Of a stretch of 64,000 bases of DNA, positions 40,056 through 48,879 are shown piece after piece. The notes beneath the pieces were generated by a model that did not search any database, was not told where the DNA came from, and was given only the letters and a program-made list of their open reading frames with translations. The position numbers were made by a program, and so were the translations under genes. Position 1 is the stretch's first letter. Each line of letters opens with the position of its first letter. The DNA is from Myxocyprinus asiaticus (Eukaryota > Chordata > Actinopteri > Cypriniformes > Catostomidae): NCBI RefSeq assembly GCF_019703515.2, contig NC_059349.1:24834744-24898743 (forward strand), given 5' to 3'.

Positions 40056-43000
40056 CTATTGGGTGCAATTGTGGGTATAGCGAGCATGTTGATTTATGCA
40101 TTTGTGGATTGTTGTGTGCATTTTTTAGATGTTGTGATACTGTTTCATAGGGATGGGCCCAAAGCCGAATACCCTATTCGGAAAGGCACGAATAATGACT
40201 TTAAAACGAACAACGGATTCATCCAAATAATATAAAAAAATATTCGTTTGACTGATTATCCAAGAAGCACAAGGATAAAGCGACATTTCAAATAAACATA
40301 TCCAAAATTACAAAGAATTTATGAATCTGTGCAGCCAATATTTCTAAAGTTTAAACCTTATGAATGAACATGCGCACGCTATGATTTCAGATCGAATGGC
40401 TGTGGTCTCTCAGTTTGCGGTCTCTGTTAATTGTTCGCATCTAGAGCTTGTCAAGTGTAACATTAACTAACATACGACATCATATACACTTTCCAATTCT
40501 TGAAATGTTTATGTTAATGTATCACACAATTCCCATGTATTTATTTATAGCCTAAACCTGAGCACGATGTTAAATTGCTGACCTGAAGTGATGATTTCAA
40601 GTTGGAGCTCGTGATCCGCCTCTTAAAGTTGACCACAATTATATACCCCTCAGCAATTAAATACATTTTCTGGTTAAGACTTTATTCTGAAAAAAGTTAA
40701 AATGCTCCATAAAGGTTTAAATACTCCATAGAGTATTAATCTATTCGGAATATTCCTGTTTATGCAAAACAAAGAAACTGAAACATGCTCCGTCTTTTTC
40801 TTCTTCTTCTTCTTCTTCTTTAAACTGTGCTAAATTTGAGAATGTTAAGTGTTCTTGAGATCCGGAAATGTGCTATATAAATGTATTATTATTATGATTA
40901 TTTAACTAAATAATGGTGTCCTATTGTAAAAAATCCTGATAGACTTGTAGGACTTTCACCTGTTTGTAGGCTATATGAATTTATTTTCAGTTGTTTTAGT
41001 GTTTGAATTTGTATTTATTATTCACTGCAACATGTATGCTTGACATTTCACATTTTGCTTGACACCTCCTGCCTTTAGAATAATGTAGTTATACATGCAC
41101 AGACAAACGAAAATTCTGTTTCATGCAGATATTAATATCAGAAATACCAGGAGAAACCACAGTTAACAACATATGCCACAGTTAATGTGGCCTACAAATT
41201 CAGCTTCATCTGGTAAGAAAAAAAAAAAAGAATTAAATAATTTTATTAAATAATAATTGTATAATAATAATAATAATAATTATTGTTATTATTATTATTA
41301 AACTATTATTATGAAAAGGCATATACAAGGTATATTCTATTAATAGAAACTATAAATGTTAGAGTAACATTTAAAAATGGGCATTTCATTTAGTTTTGAT
41401 GCACTTCCTTTTTAAACCCTGCCCATGCCGGTTCTATCCGAATACAGAGACAAATAATTTTGTCATATAAACAAATACAGATACAGATAATGGCTTCGCT
41501 GCACACCCCTTCTGTTTTATCCCTATACGTTGCACTCCACTGAAATGTAATCTTAACAAACACTTTTTCAGTGATTTCAGTCTTTACCTATCTTCAAAAA
41601 GTTAGAGGAGTTTCATTTGCCTACTCCCCACATAGAAAATAGCTGCCCGTGGTCATTACCAAGATGGCCTAAAAGGTCAGTCTTGCTTCAAAGAGATTTT
41701 GATGTTATACCTGATTTGGACTTGAGCATGATCCTCACAGTGTGACCGTCGTTGATGACCTCACAGTCCCTGCAAACTACATAGTTAGGGTTAAGCCCCA
41801 CCTCCAGGAGCCGGGGGTCATATCGTGCTTCTCTAGAGTTCAGGTTTATGGGGGACTGGTACTCTCCATTTGCCTCAGGAAACAGAAGACCCCACTCAAC
41901 ACCTGGATTCATTCATAAAAGACAAAAAATTGTGAAACAATCAACTCTTCAGTGGTGATAGCATTTTATTTTGATGCAGTTATCAATGCTTATTTTGCTT
42001 TGAGGGAATGCTGACTCGTGACTTGTTCGTGACCCATGATACACAGCTTACTGTTCATCCTTGGTGTATTTTTTACCTTGAAATAAACTATTCGCACCAT
42101 GATACTTTGTGTCAATGCAACTGCAGTAGACAGTAAATGTAGGCATGAAATATTTGGTGTTGCTGCAGATAAGACAGAGATCCTACTGGTCCTATGTATA
42201 AACTAAATAAGGGCTGTCAGAACTTGAGTGCCTCATAGTCATTACCAAGGGGTCACACAGGAATAGTAGACACAAGGGGATACAGGATGCCCTAATTTTT
42301 TTTTCAGCTGCTTCTCCTCTCTCCCTGTCTCAATTTCTAACTCCTGTCTTCTTTTAATCTTGAATTTGAAGTGGCTTGTCTAAAATCCTCCTATGTAAAG
42401 AGTGATAGCACTATTGCAGACTAGCACTATTAAAGAAATAACAGAACTGAAGCTGTGAAAAATGGATGTAACAATTTTAGTTTCAATAATTTAGTTTAGA
42501 CATTTCTTATTCCACAGCTATTAACACATAAAAAGCATTTACTATGATATAAGGTTTTAAATATTTATGTGGTTCTGAGAGTAAATAAGAAAGTCTTACA
42601 GATCATCTCAGGCACAATCTCAGTTCTCTGCCTTCAGAACAAAAAAAGGAAATTATGTGGCATGACCCCTAACTCTATCTCCATTAAGATAATAAAACTG
42701 TTGTTCTGATTTAAAGCAAAAGTGCTGTACATTTTAATGTAAAGTATTCAAATTAGAAGAAAAGAATAGATGTAAAATAATCAATTAAAGACTGTGGCGG
42801 TACAACCGTGTACAATACACATGCCTACCAAGTATTTTTGACAAATAACTTATTGGTAATTTAACTAATTTATGACTTTTAACACAGGTGTTTTAAGAGA
42901 AAACCAACTAGATGTCAGTTTTTGGCAAGTAATTACAAAACACAAAATTCTTAATTGAATGACATTCTAGCAAACAGAAACATGAGTGTTTACCGAGTAA

Positions 43001-43155
43001 TCCTTGATCAAGGGTGTGACAATACAGTTTCATGTTTCACAAAGAGTGGAATTAGCTAATGATTATCTCATTGAAGCCTTACCTTCTTCATAGCCCCATT
43101 CAAGCTCATCTTTGCCTGGGTAGTTTTCAGATTCCTCAATAACATTGTCTGCCAT
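26967..43155 (-). CDS. ca8: Carbonic anhydrase-related protein VIII (CA8), complete, 8 coding exons
   Basis: The eight exons join in frame (phases 1,1,0,0,0,1,0) with GT-AG borders at every intron and give 281 residues, against about 290 in mammals; the missing residues are mostly in the acidic N-terminal stretch. The protein is one alpha-carbonic anhydrase fold without signal peptide or membrane segment, so cytosolic. Family landmarks are [50 protein letters not shown] and the C-terminal [11 protein letters not shown]. In catalytic members three His bind zinc; here the first is Arg (residue 107, in EVRFHWG) while His109 and His132 remain, which is the CA8 hallmark and implies no CO2 hydration. 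Known CA8 binds the IP3 receptor ITPR1 and is important in Purkinje cells; that is family knowledge, not seen here. Start: ATG in GTTGCCATGGC, matching the MAD start of orthologues. Introns 2 and 3 are loaded with transposons, but no exon is damaged. Confidence 0.97.
27510..27925 (+). repeat. Fragment of the GATTAAT-type repeat (other end), CA8 intron 7
   Basis: The block ends in CTGCAATTAATCCCGATTACCT... GCGATTAAAA, the same GATTAAT-rich style as the start of the 62634 repeat. It contains a 66-codon open stretch (27521-27721) that has no family resemblance and is probably part of the repeat. Confidence 0.4.
28561..28673 (-). CDS. ca8: CA8 coding exon 7
   Basis: 113 bases with acceptor TCCTCAG|ATCC and donor ATGCAG|GTAAAG. 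With the split Asp codon it codes for [20 protein letters not shown], then [25 protein letters not shown] is the family active-site rim motif; most CA8 orthologues have TIPPCSE here. Confidence 0.95.
28828..29080. mobile_element. Possible TTAA MITE in CA8 intron 6
   Basis: TTAA at 28824-28827 and 29081-29084. The termini AGGTGATGCGTGCAATTT and, from the right, AGTTAAATTGTGTAATT are only loosely inverted. An internal stretch, CACCAAATGGAATTGCAAAA (28861-28880), also occurs with changes at about 23200. It fills most of the 423-bp intron. Confidence 0.45.
29097..29145 (-). CDS. ca8: CA8 coding exon 6
   Basis: 49 bases coding for [16 protein letters not shown] plus one base of the next Asp codon. 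The acceptor is TGTACAG|GGAAAG and the donor TACCCG|GTAAGT. It is too short for an ORF caller and was found from the missing block between exons 5 and 7; phase and sequence both fit. Confidence 0.94.
29241..29303 (-). CDS. ca8: CA8 coding exon 5
   Basis: 63 bases coding for [20 protein letters not shown] plus K, with acceptor GTGCAG|ATAGGG and donor TATAAG|GTGAGC. It matches the [21 protein letters not shown] block of mammalian CA8 closely. Confidence 0.95.
29561..29656 (-). CDS. ca8: CA8 coding exon 4
   Basis: 96 bases, 32 codons: [20 protein letters not shown], then [12 protein letters not shown]. The acceptor is CTCACAG|CTTCAT and the donor TGCAG|GTATCA. LHLIHW keeps the third zinc-ligand His of the family. 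Confidence 0.96.
29815..30320. repeat. Fold-back repeat, related family, CA8 intron 3
   Basis: Starts AAAGGAATAGTTTAACC with CATTATTTACTCACTG and TTTCTTTCTTCCAAGGAATA; the far end (TTTGTGTTCTATGGAAGG... GTCCGTAAATAACG) is the inverse. An A tract of about 30 (29974-30003) lies inside. No coding. Confidence 0.55.
30611..31805. repeat. Fold-back repeat F1 in CA8 intron 3, with about 550-bp tip insert
   Basis: The left arm 30611-30942 (TTAAAGGAACAGTTTACAC start) and right arm 31497-31805 are inverted copies. The tip between them (about 30943-31496) is unrelated DNA containing GC-rich words such as ATGGCGGCCGAAG, without an ORF. Confidence 0.65.
32171..32295 (-). CDS. ca8: CA8 coding exon 3 (carries the inactivating Arg)
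   Basis: 125 bases with acceptor TCTCAG|TTGTTACC and donor ATGGAG|GTCAGT, ending in phase 0. It codes for [20 protein letters not shown], then [20 protein letters not shown]. The Arg of EVRFHWG sits at the position of the first zinc-binding His of catalytic carbonic anhydrases; the following His (FHW) is kept. Confidence 0.96.
32795..32965 (-). repeat. 3' LTR of the gypsy element, internally deleted (171 bp)
   Basis: Both ends match the 5' LTR, but 255 bp corresponding to 37072-37326 are missing. The break lies at AACA, which flanks the lost segment in the intact LTR. The aligned part differs at about 9 of 156 positions by eye. A purine-rich tract (GTAGAGGGGGG on the minus strand) lies directly upstream. 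Confidence 0.9.
33052..33272 (-). repeat. Second, different LTR-like sequence inside the gypsy element
   Basis: On the minus strand it begins TGTAGCGTGGAGG directly after a purine tract (CGCAGGGAGGAG) and ends CCTCTTTACA, about 220 bp. It includes a T/A-rich part with an AATAAA-like signal. It does not resemble the LTRs of the host element. Downstream, Arg/Pro-rich codons ([18 protein letters not shown] frame) typical of a gypsy C-terminus resume before the host 3' LTR. I read it as an LTR of another family that replaced the chromodomain region. No target duplication was found around it. Confidence 0.6.
33267..36000 (-). pseudogene. gypsy pol remnants: protease, RT, RNase H, integrase
   Basis: Pieces in order on the minus strand: protease [13 protein letters not shown] (near 35935), RT segments including [13 protein letters not shown] (near 35345) and [13 protein letters not shown] (near 35055), RNase [11 protein letters not shown] and [20 protein letters not shown], integrase zinc finger HPGIQRTV...CQVC, and integrase core pieces [13 protein letters not shown] and [19 protein letters not shown]. 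The pieces fall in different frames. The ORF ends at the junction with a second LTR-like sequence. Confidence 0.88.
36066..36899 (-). pseudogene. gypsy gag (broken)
   Basis: Starts at ATG 36899 with [20 protein letters not shown] and a typical gag capsid region ([19 protein letters not shown]). A frame change occurs near 36640, after which the capsid continues ([14 protein letters not shown]...). It ends in a zinc knuckle [14 protein letters not shown] (CX2CX4HX4C). Frameshifts make it non-functional as it stands. Confidence 0.85.
36916..37341 (-). repeat. 5' LTR of the gypsy element (426 bp)
   Basis: On the minus strand it begins TGTAACATCCGAGG and ends GGCCAGTTCATTACA, the TG...CA form. 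The gag ATG (36899) follows 17 bp inside. It is the more complete of the two LTRs. Confidence 0.93.
37690..38203 (+). repeat. Dispersed repeat, copy A (CA8 intron 2)
   Basis: Shares GATTGCGTCA-like, ATTGGTGGATCTTTC and AGTTATTGTTAAAAATCAAT / TATGGAAAAAAT words in the same order with 56690-57410 in RAB2A intron 1. Family not recognised. Confidence 0.5.
39961..40053 (+). repeat. (TG)n microsatellite
   Basis: About 45 TG units with one GCG break, inside the right minisatellite arm of the inverted-repeat element. Confidence 0.95.
40148..41511. mobile_element. hAT-like element nested in another repeat, CA8 intron 2
   Basis: Left end TAGGGATGGGCCCAAAGCCG, right end GGCTTCGCTGCACACCCCTT, inverted and similar. 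It is flanked by CTGTTTCA (40140-40147) and CTGTTTTA (41512-41519), 7 of 8 matching. No transposase is seen. It interrupts the right terminal repeat of the element starting near 38204. Confidence 0.75.
41711..41902 (-). CDS. ca8: CA8 coding exon 2
   Basis: 192 bases with acceptor TCCAG|GTGTTG and donor TCAG|GTATAA. It codes for [20 protein letters not shown] and onward through [20 protein letters not shown] to KSKS. The QSPINL motif is an alpha-carbonic anhydrase signature. Intron 1 (1180 bp) separates it from exon 1 and intron 2 (9415 bp) follows. Confidence 0.96.
43083..43155 (-). CDS. ca8: CA8 coding exon 1
   Basis: Codes for 24 residues from the ATG plus the first base of a Gly codon: an acidic leader ([17 protein letters not shown]) and then LEWGYEE. 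The donor is GAAG|GTAAGG. The leader is shorter and less Glu-rich than in mammals. The 5' UTR lies above 43155; its start is not evident, and no TATA box is obvious. Confidence 0.95.
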
Positions 43156-46100
43156 GGCAACACGATTTTCTCTCAGCGCCTTTCAGAACTATTGAATTGA
43201 AAACTACTGAAAGTTCTGACCCCAATCAGATGTCAAAAAGGAAGAGTCCTTTTTGGCCCTGTTTTTTTTTTTTTTAGATAGAATTCTCCCTCTTCGTTTG
43301 CTCACGGTCCACCCATAAAACATGAAGAAAGTGGTTTACAATAAAACTGTGGCTTCAAAGACACATTGTCAAAGAGACAAAAACTCCTAGAAGAGACTGC
43401 AACCAACAGAACCAGTCCTTATTCCATTGAAAATTGTGAGTTTCCCCAGTTCCTTTCTCTGTCTCCTATTCTTTTCCAGGAAAGTTGTCCACCTTGAACT
43501 AACATCAGAGCATGGCAAAAGTAACTTCAAAAACTCTCTCTCTTAGCTGCAACAGCCCACACTGAGCCCCCACAAGCCACAAGCCATCTGATTGGCTGAG
43601 TGCAATGCCTCTTGAGCCTCTGATGTAGCACCATAGAAACAGCTCAGCAGTACGGCCTGGTTTGCAGTCAGGCCACGGGAAGCACAGTGCACACTGGCAG
43701 GAATGCTGGAGTGATGTTTCTCTTGGAGAGTTCCTCCCACAATGGAGGAAATAGGTGTGGTTATAAAATAATCCATGGGGAGGGTAAAAAAGGAGAGACT
43801 GAAGAGAGAAAGTGGGAAGGTCTGTCAGTATTACTGTTTGCTTTACACATTACTGATGGTGTTTTCAAAGTGAGGAGTTTAAGTGGGGCCCCTACAGTAT
43901 GTGTACAACATGAGTTGTAGAGAGTGTGGGTGTCCAGCAAACCAAATGCCCCAATACTTCTCTAACAAATGTAATCACATAAGAAGATTGCAAAGTACCT
44001 TATTGAATGTCAGCACAGTGAAATCTTATCATAATATTCTGTTCAACAATGCTAACAATAATTGTATCATTTGTAGTTGAAAATAAAGCAACAGTATCTT
44101 ATGTTACTAAGAACTATCTGTACTTGCACGGGCTCCTGAATGCATGGTTGCCCCAGATAACAAATGTAACAACTGGAAGAGGTGAACAGTAAGGCTCATT
44201 GACTTGAATTCTATACTAAGAATTACTTTGACCCTAATTTTCTAAAATTAAAGGCAGCACATTACACAAAAAGTGCAATCACTAACTAATTAATTATAAG
44301 TAGGCCGTTTAACTCCCAAAAGCTTAGGGACTTAAACAGTGATGTCACGTGACCTCAACAACCTTTATATTACATTTATACTTGATGATCATATACTGTA
44401 CACCTGAAAAACTGGATTGAGTATCAAAACATAATTATTTTCTCAGGAGGGTGTGGGAGGTATTGTGTTGAGTTTTTGAATTTTTAATACTCTCAAGAAT
44501 TATTTAATTGAATAATTCAGCTCTTGAATGAGCTCAGGTTCTCTGTCAAAGGTTACAGCACTGTCCTCTAGTGGACATTACAAGCACCTCAGAAACTATA
44601 GGAAAAGAAGTGGTTGTATTAACAAGAATTTAATGTCTAATATGACACAATATGACCAGTTATTTTGTCAATTTATTCTATGTTAATTAAAATGTCAGCC
44701 ATTCAACAGCAGTGTAAATCATTGCGTGTTGCTGAGCCTCAGACTGGCAACCTGTCTGGAACGGCATAAACACAGACAATCAGAGTAACACAACCAAACA
44801 GTGAAGCATCCCAGTGTTGTTCAGCACTCTTGAAACGCTGCTTGTCCAATCAGATTAGAGGACCAGAACTAACTGTTGTGTAATTTGATGAATATGACTG
44901 AGATAAAGGTGGGGTTAGCTAGAAAGAAAATATTAATTAAAAAATGTAAACTTCTTAACCTCTGATGATATATAAAGTACATTGCATGATTTCAGGTAGT
45001 AGGATGCACTATTGCTGCAACAAGAAAATATCTAATGTAAGGTATGAGTTTATCAGATGTGGAACATGTTAGGTTGTTTAAAAGGCAATGCGTTTTGTTA
45101 AATATTTGGAGGGAAATATTTGATTTGAGAACCACGATATGAACAAACTTGCATTCTGAGTAAATAATTGAATTTAGGGACTACTTTTTAAGAATGTGGG
45201 TGGTGACTGTATCATGATCATATACTGAATTTAAAATAAAAAGTATAGAATATAGCCATTTTCTTTCAAAAAATTGGAAAAAACTGAAATTGTGCACTAA
45301 AAGTGCAATTCTGTAATTACACATTTAACATAACAGAGCACTTTTCAGACAATGGGATTAGAGACATAGTACACAAGTCTTAACAGAAATTTGGAAATAA
45401 ATATATAAAAACATAAATATGATAAATAAGGGCAAATTCAATCTCTAATTTCCATCTCTGAGAATCTTGACAATTTGTCTTTAACTTTAAGGGCAAAGCG
45501 CATATGGCATTGAACTCTACATATACATTACAAATCTTGCATTAGTCTAATAAATAATAATAATAAATGGATAATAATAATAATTCATAATAAATAGAAA
45601 CTATTTTAGTTCATGGTAGCGGAAGGTTTGCAGACATAAGCTGGCTGTCCCTTCACCCATGACATGGCTTTGAGTCTCTCCAGGACCATCTACATCTACA
45701 CCACCACTGTGCCCATAAAAGCACTTAACCCTAAATTACACTATTGGCACTGGAGTATAACTGACCCTGCACTTTGACTCTTATGTCTGACTGAACAACG
45801 ATAACCATGTCTTTTCAGTTTGATGGATAGGCTATGCTAAAAAAATACAGTTTGTCAGAACAAACTGTGTGCAGACGAAAGAAAATAAAATTGCTATTTC
45901 TTTATTGCTGAAAAGACAACAGCTTCCCTACCACATAAGTTAATTTACATTTATCTATTGGGAGTACAGTTTACTTGTTTGAATTCATATACAGAAATAT
46001 GAACAAATATGAATAAGAATATGGTGGGGGGGGGATCTCAGGGTTATGTTAATTTTAAGTATTAAAAAATATTTTTAGTTTATTTAAATTCAATGATTTT

Positions 46101-46422
46101 TGAGGAGATATTTTTTGTTTTATTAGAAGTTAGTGTGTTTGTACCTTTCTGAAGAAGAACATTGTCTGTTTACAAATCCAAATGATTAAGTCTAAGAAGA
46201 AATGCAAATTATTTGTTGAAAGGACAACATTGGTTGTACATAATTTCTCATGTTTTTATGGGATGGTATAACTATATCATGTGCATTTAAATATATGAGT
46301 AAATACATCCCTTTGTATCTAATTTTTTTTGTCTGAACTTCACCAAAAAATGCAGAATAATTAAATTAATTCCTATAAAACTTGTTTCATTTATATATTC
46401 CACTCTGTGTTCATTCTTTTCT

Positions 46423-46469
<47 letters not shown>

Positions 46470-46800
46470 GTACATTTATTGTGATAATCAACCCAAAAAG
46501 CAACTCACCATGTCACATTCCTTGTAAGTATAGACCTGGCCAATTAACTTAATTTGGAATTTCGTACAAATACCTGAAACAAAAGTAGCATAACAAGCGG
46601 TAAGTAGTTATTGCGAGTAGCCTGTAATGACTCTGAGCTGGTAAAACCAAATGATACAAATTTTCTGAATTTAACCCCAGGACAGGTTGCTTCATGGGGA
46701 TTGCACTGAATACACAAAACAGGTTTTGATAAATAATAATAATAATAAGCTTCTAAATGACTAATAAAAACCAAGAAATAAGGCACATAAATAATCTTTG
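43156..46800. other. Upstream region of CA8, no gene recognised
   Basis: The first few hundred bases above 43155 should hold the CA8 promoter and 5' UTR, but no TATA box or CpG-dense block is apparent. The rest is AT-rich with AAT runs (about 45550-45600) and a GT microsatellite. Confidence 0.5.
46426..46469 (+). repeat. (GT)n microsatellite
   Basis: About 21 GT units. Confidence 0.95.
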
Positions 46801-47289
46801 TATTTATCTACATTTAAAGGAATAATCCTCTCATCATTTACTGACCTTTATATAGTCTCAAACTCATATGACAGTCTTCGTTTTAGCTAACCAGTTTATA
46901 GTGCACACTGATGCTTTTCTCCTAGTATTGTGTATTTATTTTTAATTTAATCTTTGTGCACAGAAATTATATGTTTTTTTTTTTTGTATTTTGGGCTAAT
47001 TCCATGACTGCCATCTATTATTTTGAATGGTGTGGAAAAGTAACTTTAATAAATAAACAGATGACTACCGCTATTAAATTAATCACAAACAGTGGCCATT
47101 AATTTGTTCTCCATGTACTTGTCCATGTGCATGATATGTGATATTTGTTTTGGCACTCCTGGACGTGTCACGTTTGCAGCATCAGATCTGTGCTATGCCA
47201 TTAAGATCAATCCATAATCACATACAATAAATTGACTTTCAAGGATGTATACCGTCATCGTGATTAACAGACTAACAATTGGGGTCAAT

Positions 47290-47525
47290 TCTGTCAATGT
47301 GACACTACATTTTTGCGTTAATGCCAATTTTCTCGACAAAAAGTGTTTCCAAACCAGTTTTTCACGACATTTGAAGTATCGACACATAGTTGATGCGCTA
47401 GAGTTAAACGGAAAAAATATTATGTCGACACTCGTGACATTTTAGCAATAATTTGCGTTTCCATCAGCTTTATTTTGATGCGCTAAAACGTTTTTCAGAA
47501 AAAATCTTTGGATGGAAACGTAGTT
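47290..47525. repeat. Probable dispersed repeat with inverted words
   Basis: Contains CGACAAAAAGTGTTTCCAAA, GATGCGCTA twice and GGATGGAAACG at the right end, a style known from cyprinid MITEs. Left border unclear. Confidence 0.35.
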
Positions 47526-47577
47526 AGTTTCAGGTAACTTATTCATTATAAATCTTGACATTAGCAGTCTTCTTAGC

Positions 47578-48275
47578 AATCATGATTTCAAGCTCGAGTA
47601 CACTCCCTAGCGCCATCTAGCACTCCAGAGATCCTCAATACCGTGGTAACAACACCGCGTAACGGTTAACTAGCGTGTTACGACAGTAAGTCACCATTTG
47701 TGGATACTATAAATGAATGAGGAGAGCCGTAAACTGACACCTACCTGTCGCAAAATTGTCCGTGTCTTCTCTTATAAAACAACAATTTTAACTCCACAAA
47801 TAGTTCATTCCAAAAAAATTGTTTAGAGTAAAACATGTTGAAGAGTAGCGGACAGGCATTAAGTAATGAGCTGTTTTCACACAAAAGCAGTTTATTCAGC
47901 ACACTGAAGCATCTCCTCCATAAACATCCATAAAAAAAAATGGCCTCTTGTCTCCTCGCCAGTGTACCGCCCATAGAATGCATTGTGTTGCTAATCTTGT
48001 AGGCTTCCTTGGTAAAAGGGCTCTGTACATGTGTCAAGCTTTAGGAAGTGTAATCGAGCTTGAAATCATGATCATACCAAGAGACAGCGATGGCAAGATG
48101 TACAGTAAAAAAGAGTAACATTTTGGTCGGTTCTCACCCAAAACCAATTGGATCACTTCAGAAGACATGGATTAAATGACTGGAGTCATATGAATTACCT
48201 TTCTGCTGAATTTATGTCATTTTTGGAGCTTGAAAGTTTTGGTCAGCATTCACTTGCATTGAATGAACAAACAGG
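47578..48275. repeat. Fold-back repeat F1, partial, with tip insert
   Basis: A short left-arm remnant (AATCATGATTTCAAGCTCGA, near 47578) and a longer right arm (48016-48275, with GTGTAATCGAGCTTGAAATC) face each other around about 380 bp of unrelated sequence. The right arm is cut at about 48275. Confidence 0.55.
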
Positions 48276-48879
48276 CTCGCTGTGATGTCATGACGACGTA
48301 TGTCAAAAATACTCCCGCTAGAGCGAGATGGCCGCAGTTGTAGCAGGCAGGCGGCGCAGTTGCTTTTTACGAGCTGCGAGAAGTGCAGGCACGATGGGAA
48401 ATGACTTGCTGAAGACACAGCTTAATGCTCATTGGCTTAAACAACCATGATGTTTCGTTCTCTTCTAAAGTGTTTAATTTTTTTTATCTCTAATATTATG
48501 TTTTTATGTGTATACATTATATGTGAATATTCCCAACATTCTGACAGTGCGAATTCTGTATGGGATATGTGATTGGTATCATATTTCTGATATATCTAAA
48601 CTACGTGTCTTTATTCAACTAAAAATGGATGGAAAGACACGTCTTATGGGGGGAATTACACAACAGGTACACTGAGTGTCTTGTTCATCCAAATTTATTG
48701 TCATTTAAAAGCAACAGAATTTAAATTGCATCCACTTTATTAACAACAAAGCACTTGAATGTGAATCACGCGATATCTGCCTTTGATCTCGTAGGTGTCT
48801 GATCCACTATGAGAAGTGAGAACTGTCCGACTTGACAGCACTTATTTCACTCGTCCCCTGAGTGCAGCTGCCTACTCTC

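Larger units (their letters stand above)
38204..41526. mobile_element. Inverted-repeat element with minisatellite arms (interrupted by hAT)
   Basis: The left arm (about 38204-38550) is an imperfect tandem array built on AATCCACAAATGCACACAAC; the right arm (about 39765-40147) is its reverse complement. Within the arms, ATACAATGATTTCTTTGCTC (38516) is matched inverted at about 39785. The outer ends (GATAAAACAGTATC at left; GATACTGTTTC + hAT + TTTTATCCCTA at right) pair once the hAT insertion is removed. The inner 1.2 kb shows no coding capacity. Family not recognised. Confidence 0.7.

Noticed and set aside
39820..40235. Overlapping open stretches rich in TH or CV repeats
   Set aside because: They are translations of a (TG)n microsatellite, not proteins.
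41688..41912. A separate 74-codon gene
   Set aside because: It is CA8 exon 2 with a little intron at each side; the apparent Met lies in the intron.
45600..45850. A SINE tail
   Set aside because: Words such as AAAAGCACTTAACCCTAAAT recall SINE bodies, but no tRNA-like head or flanking duplication was found.
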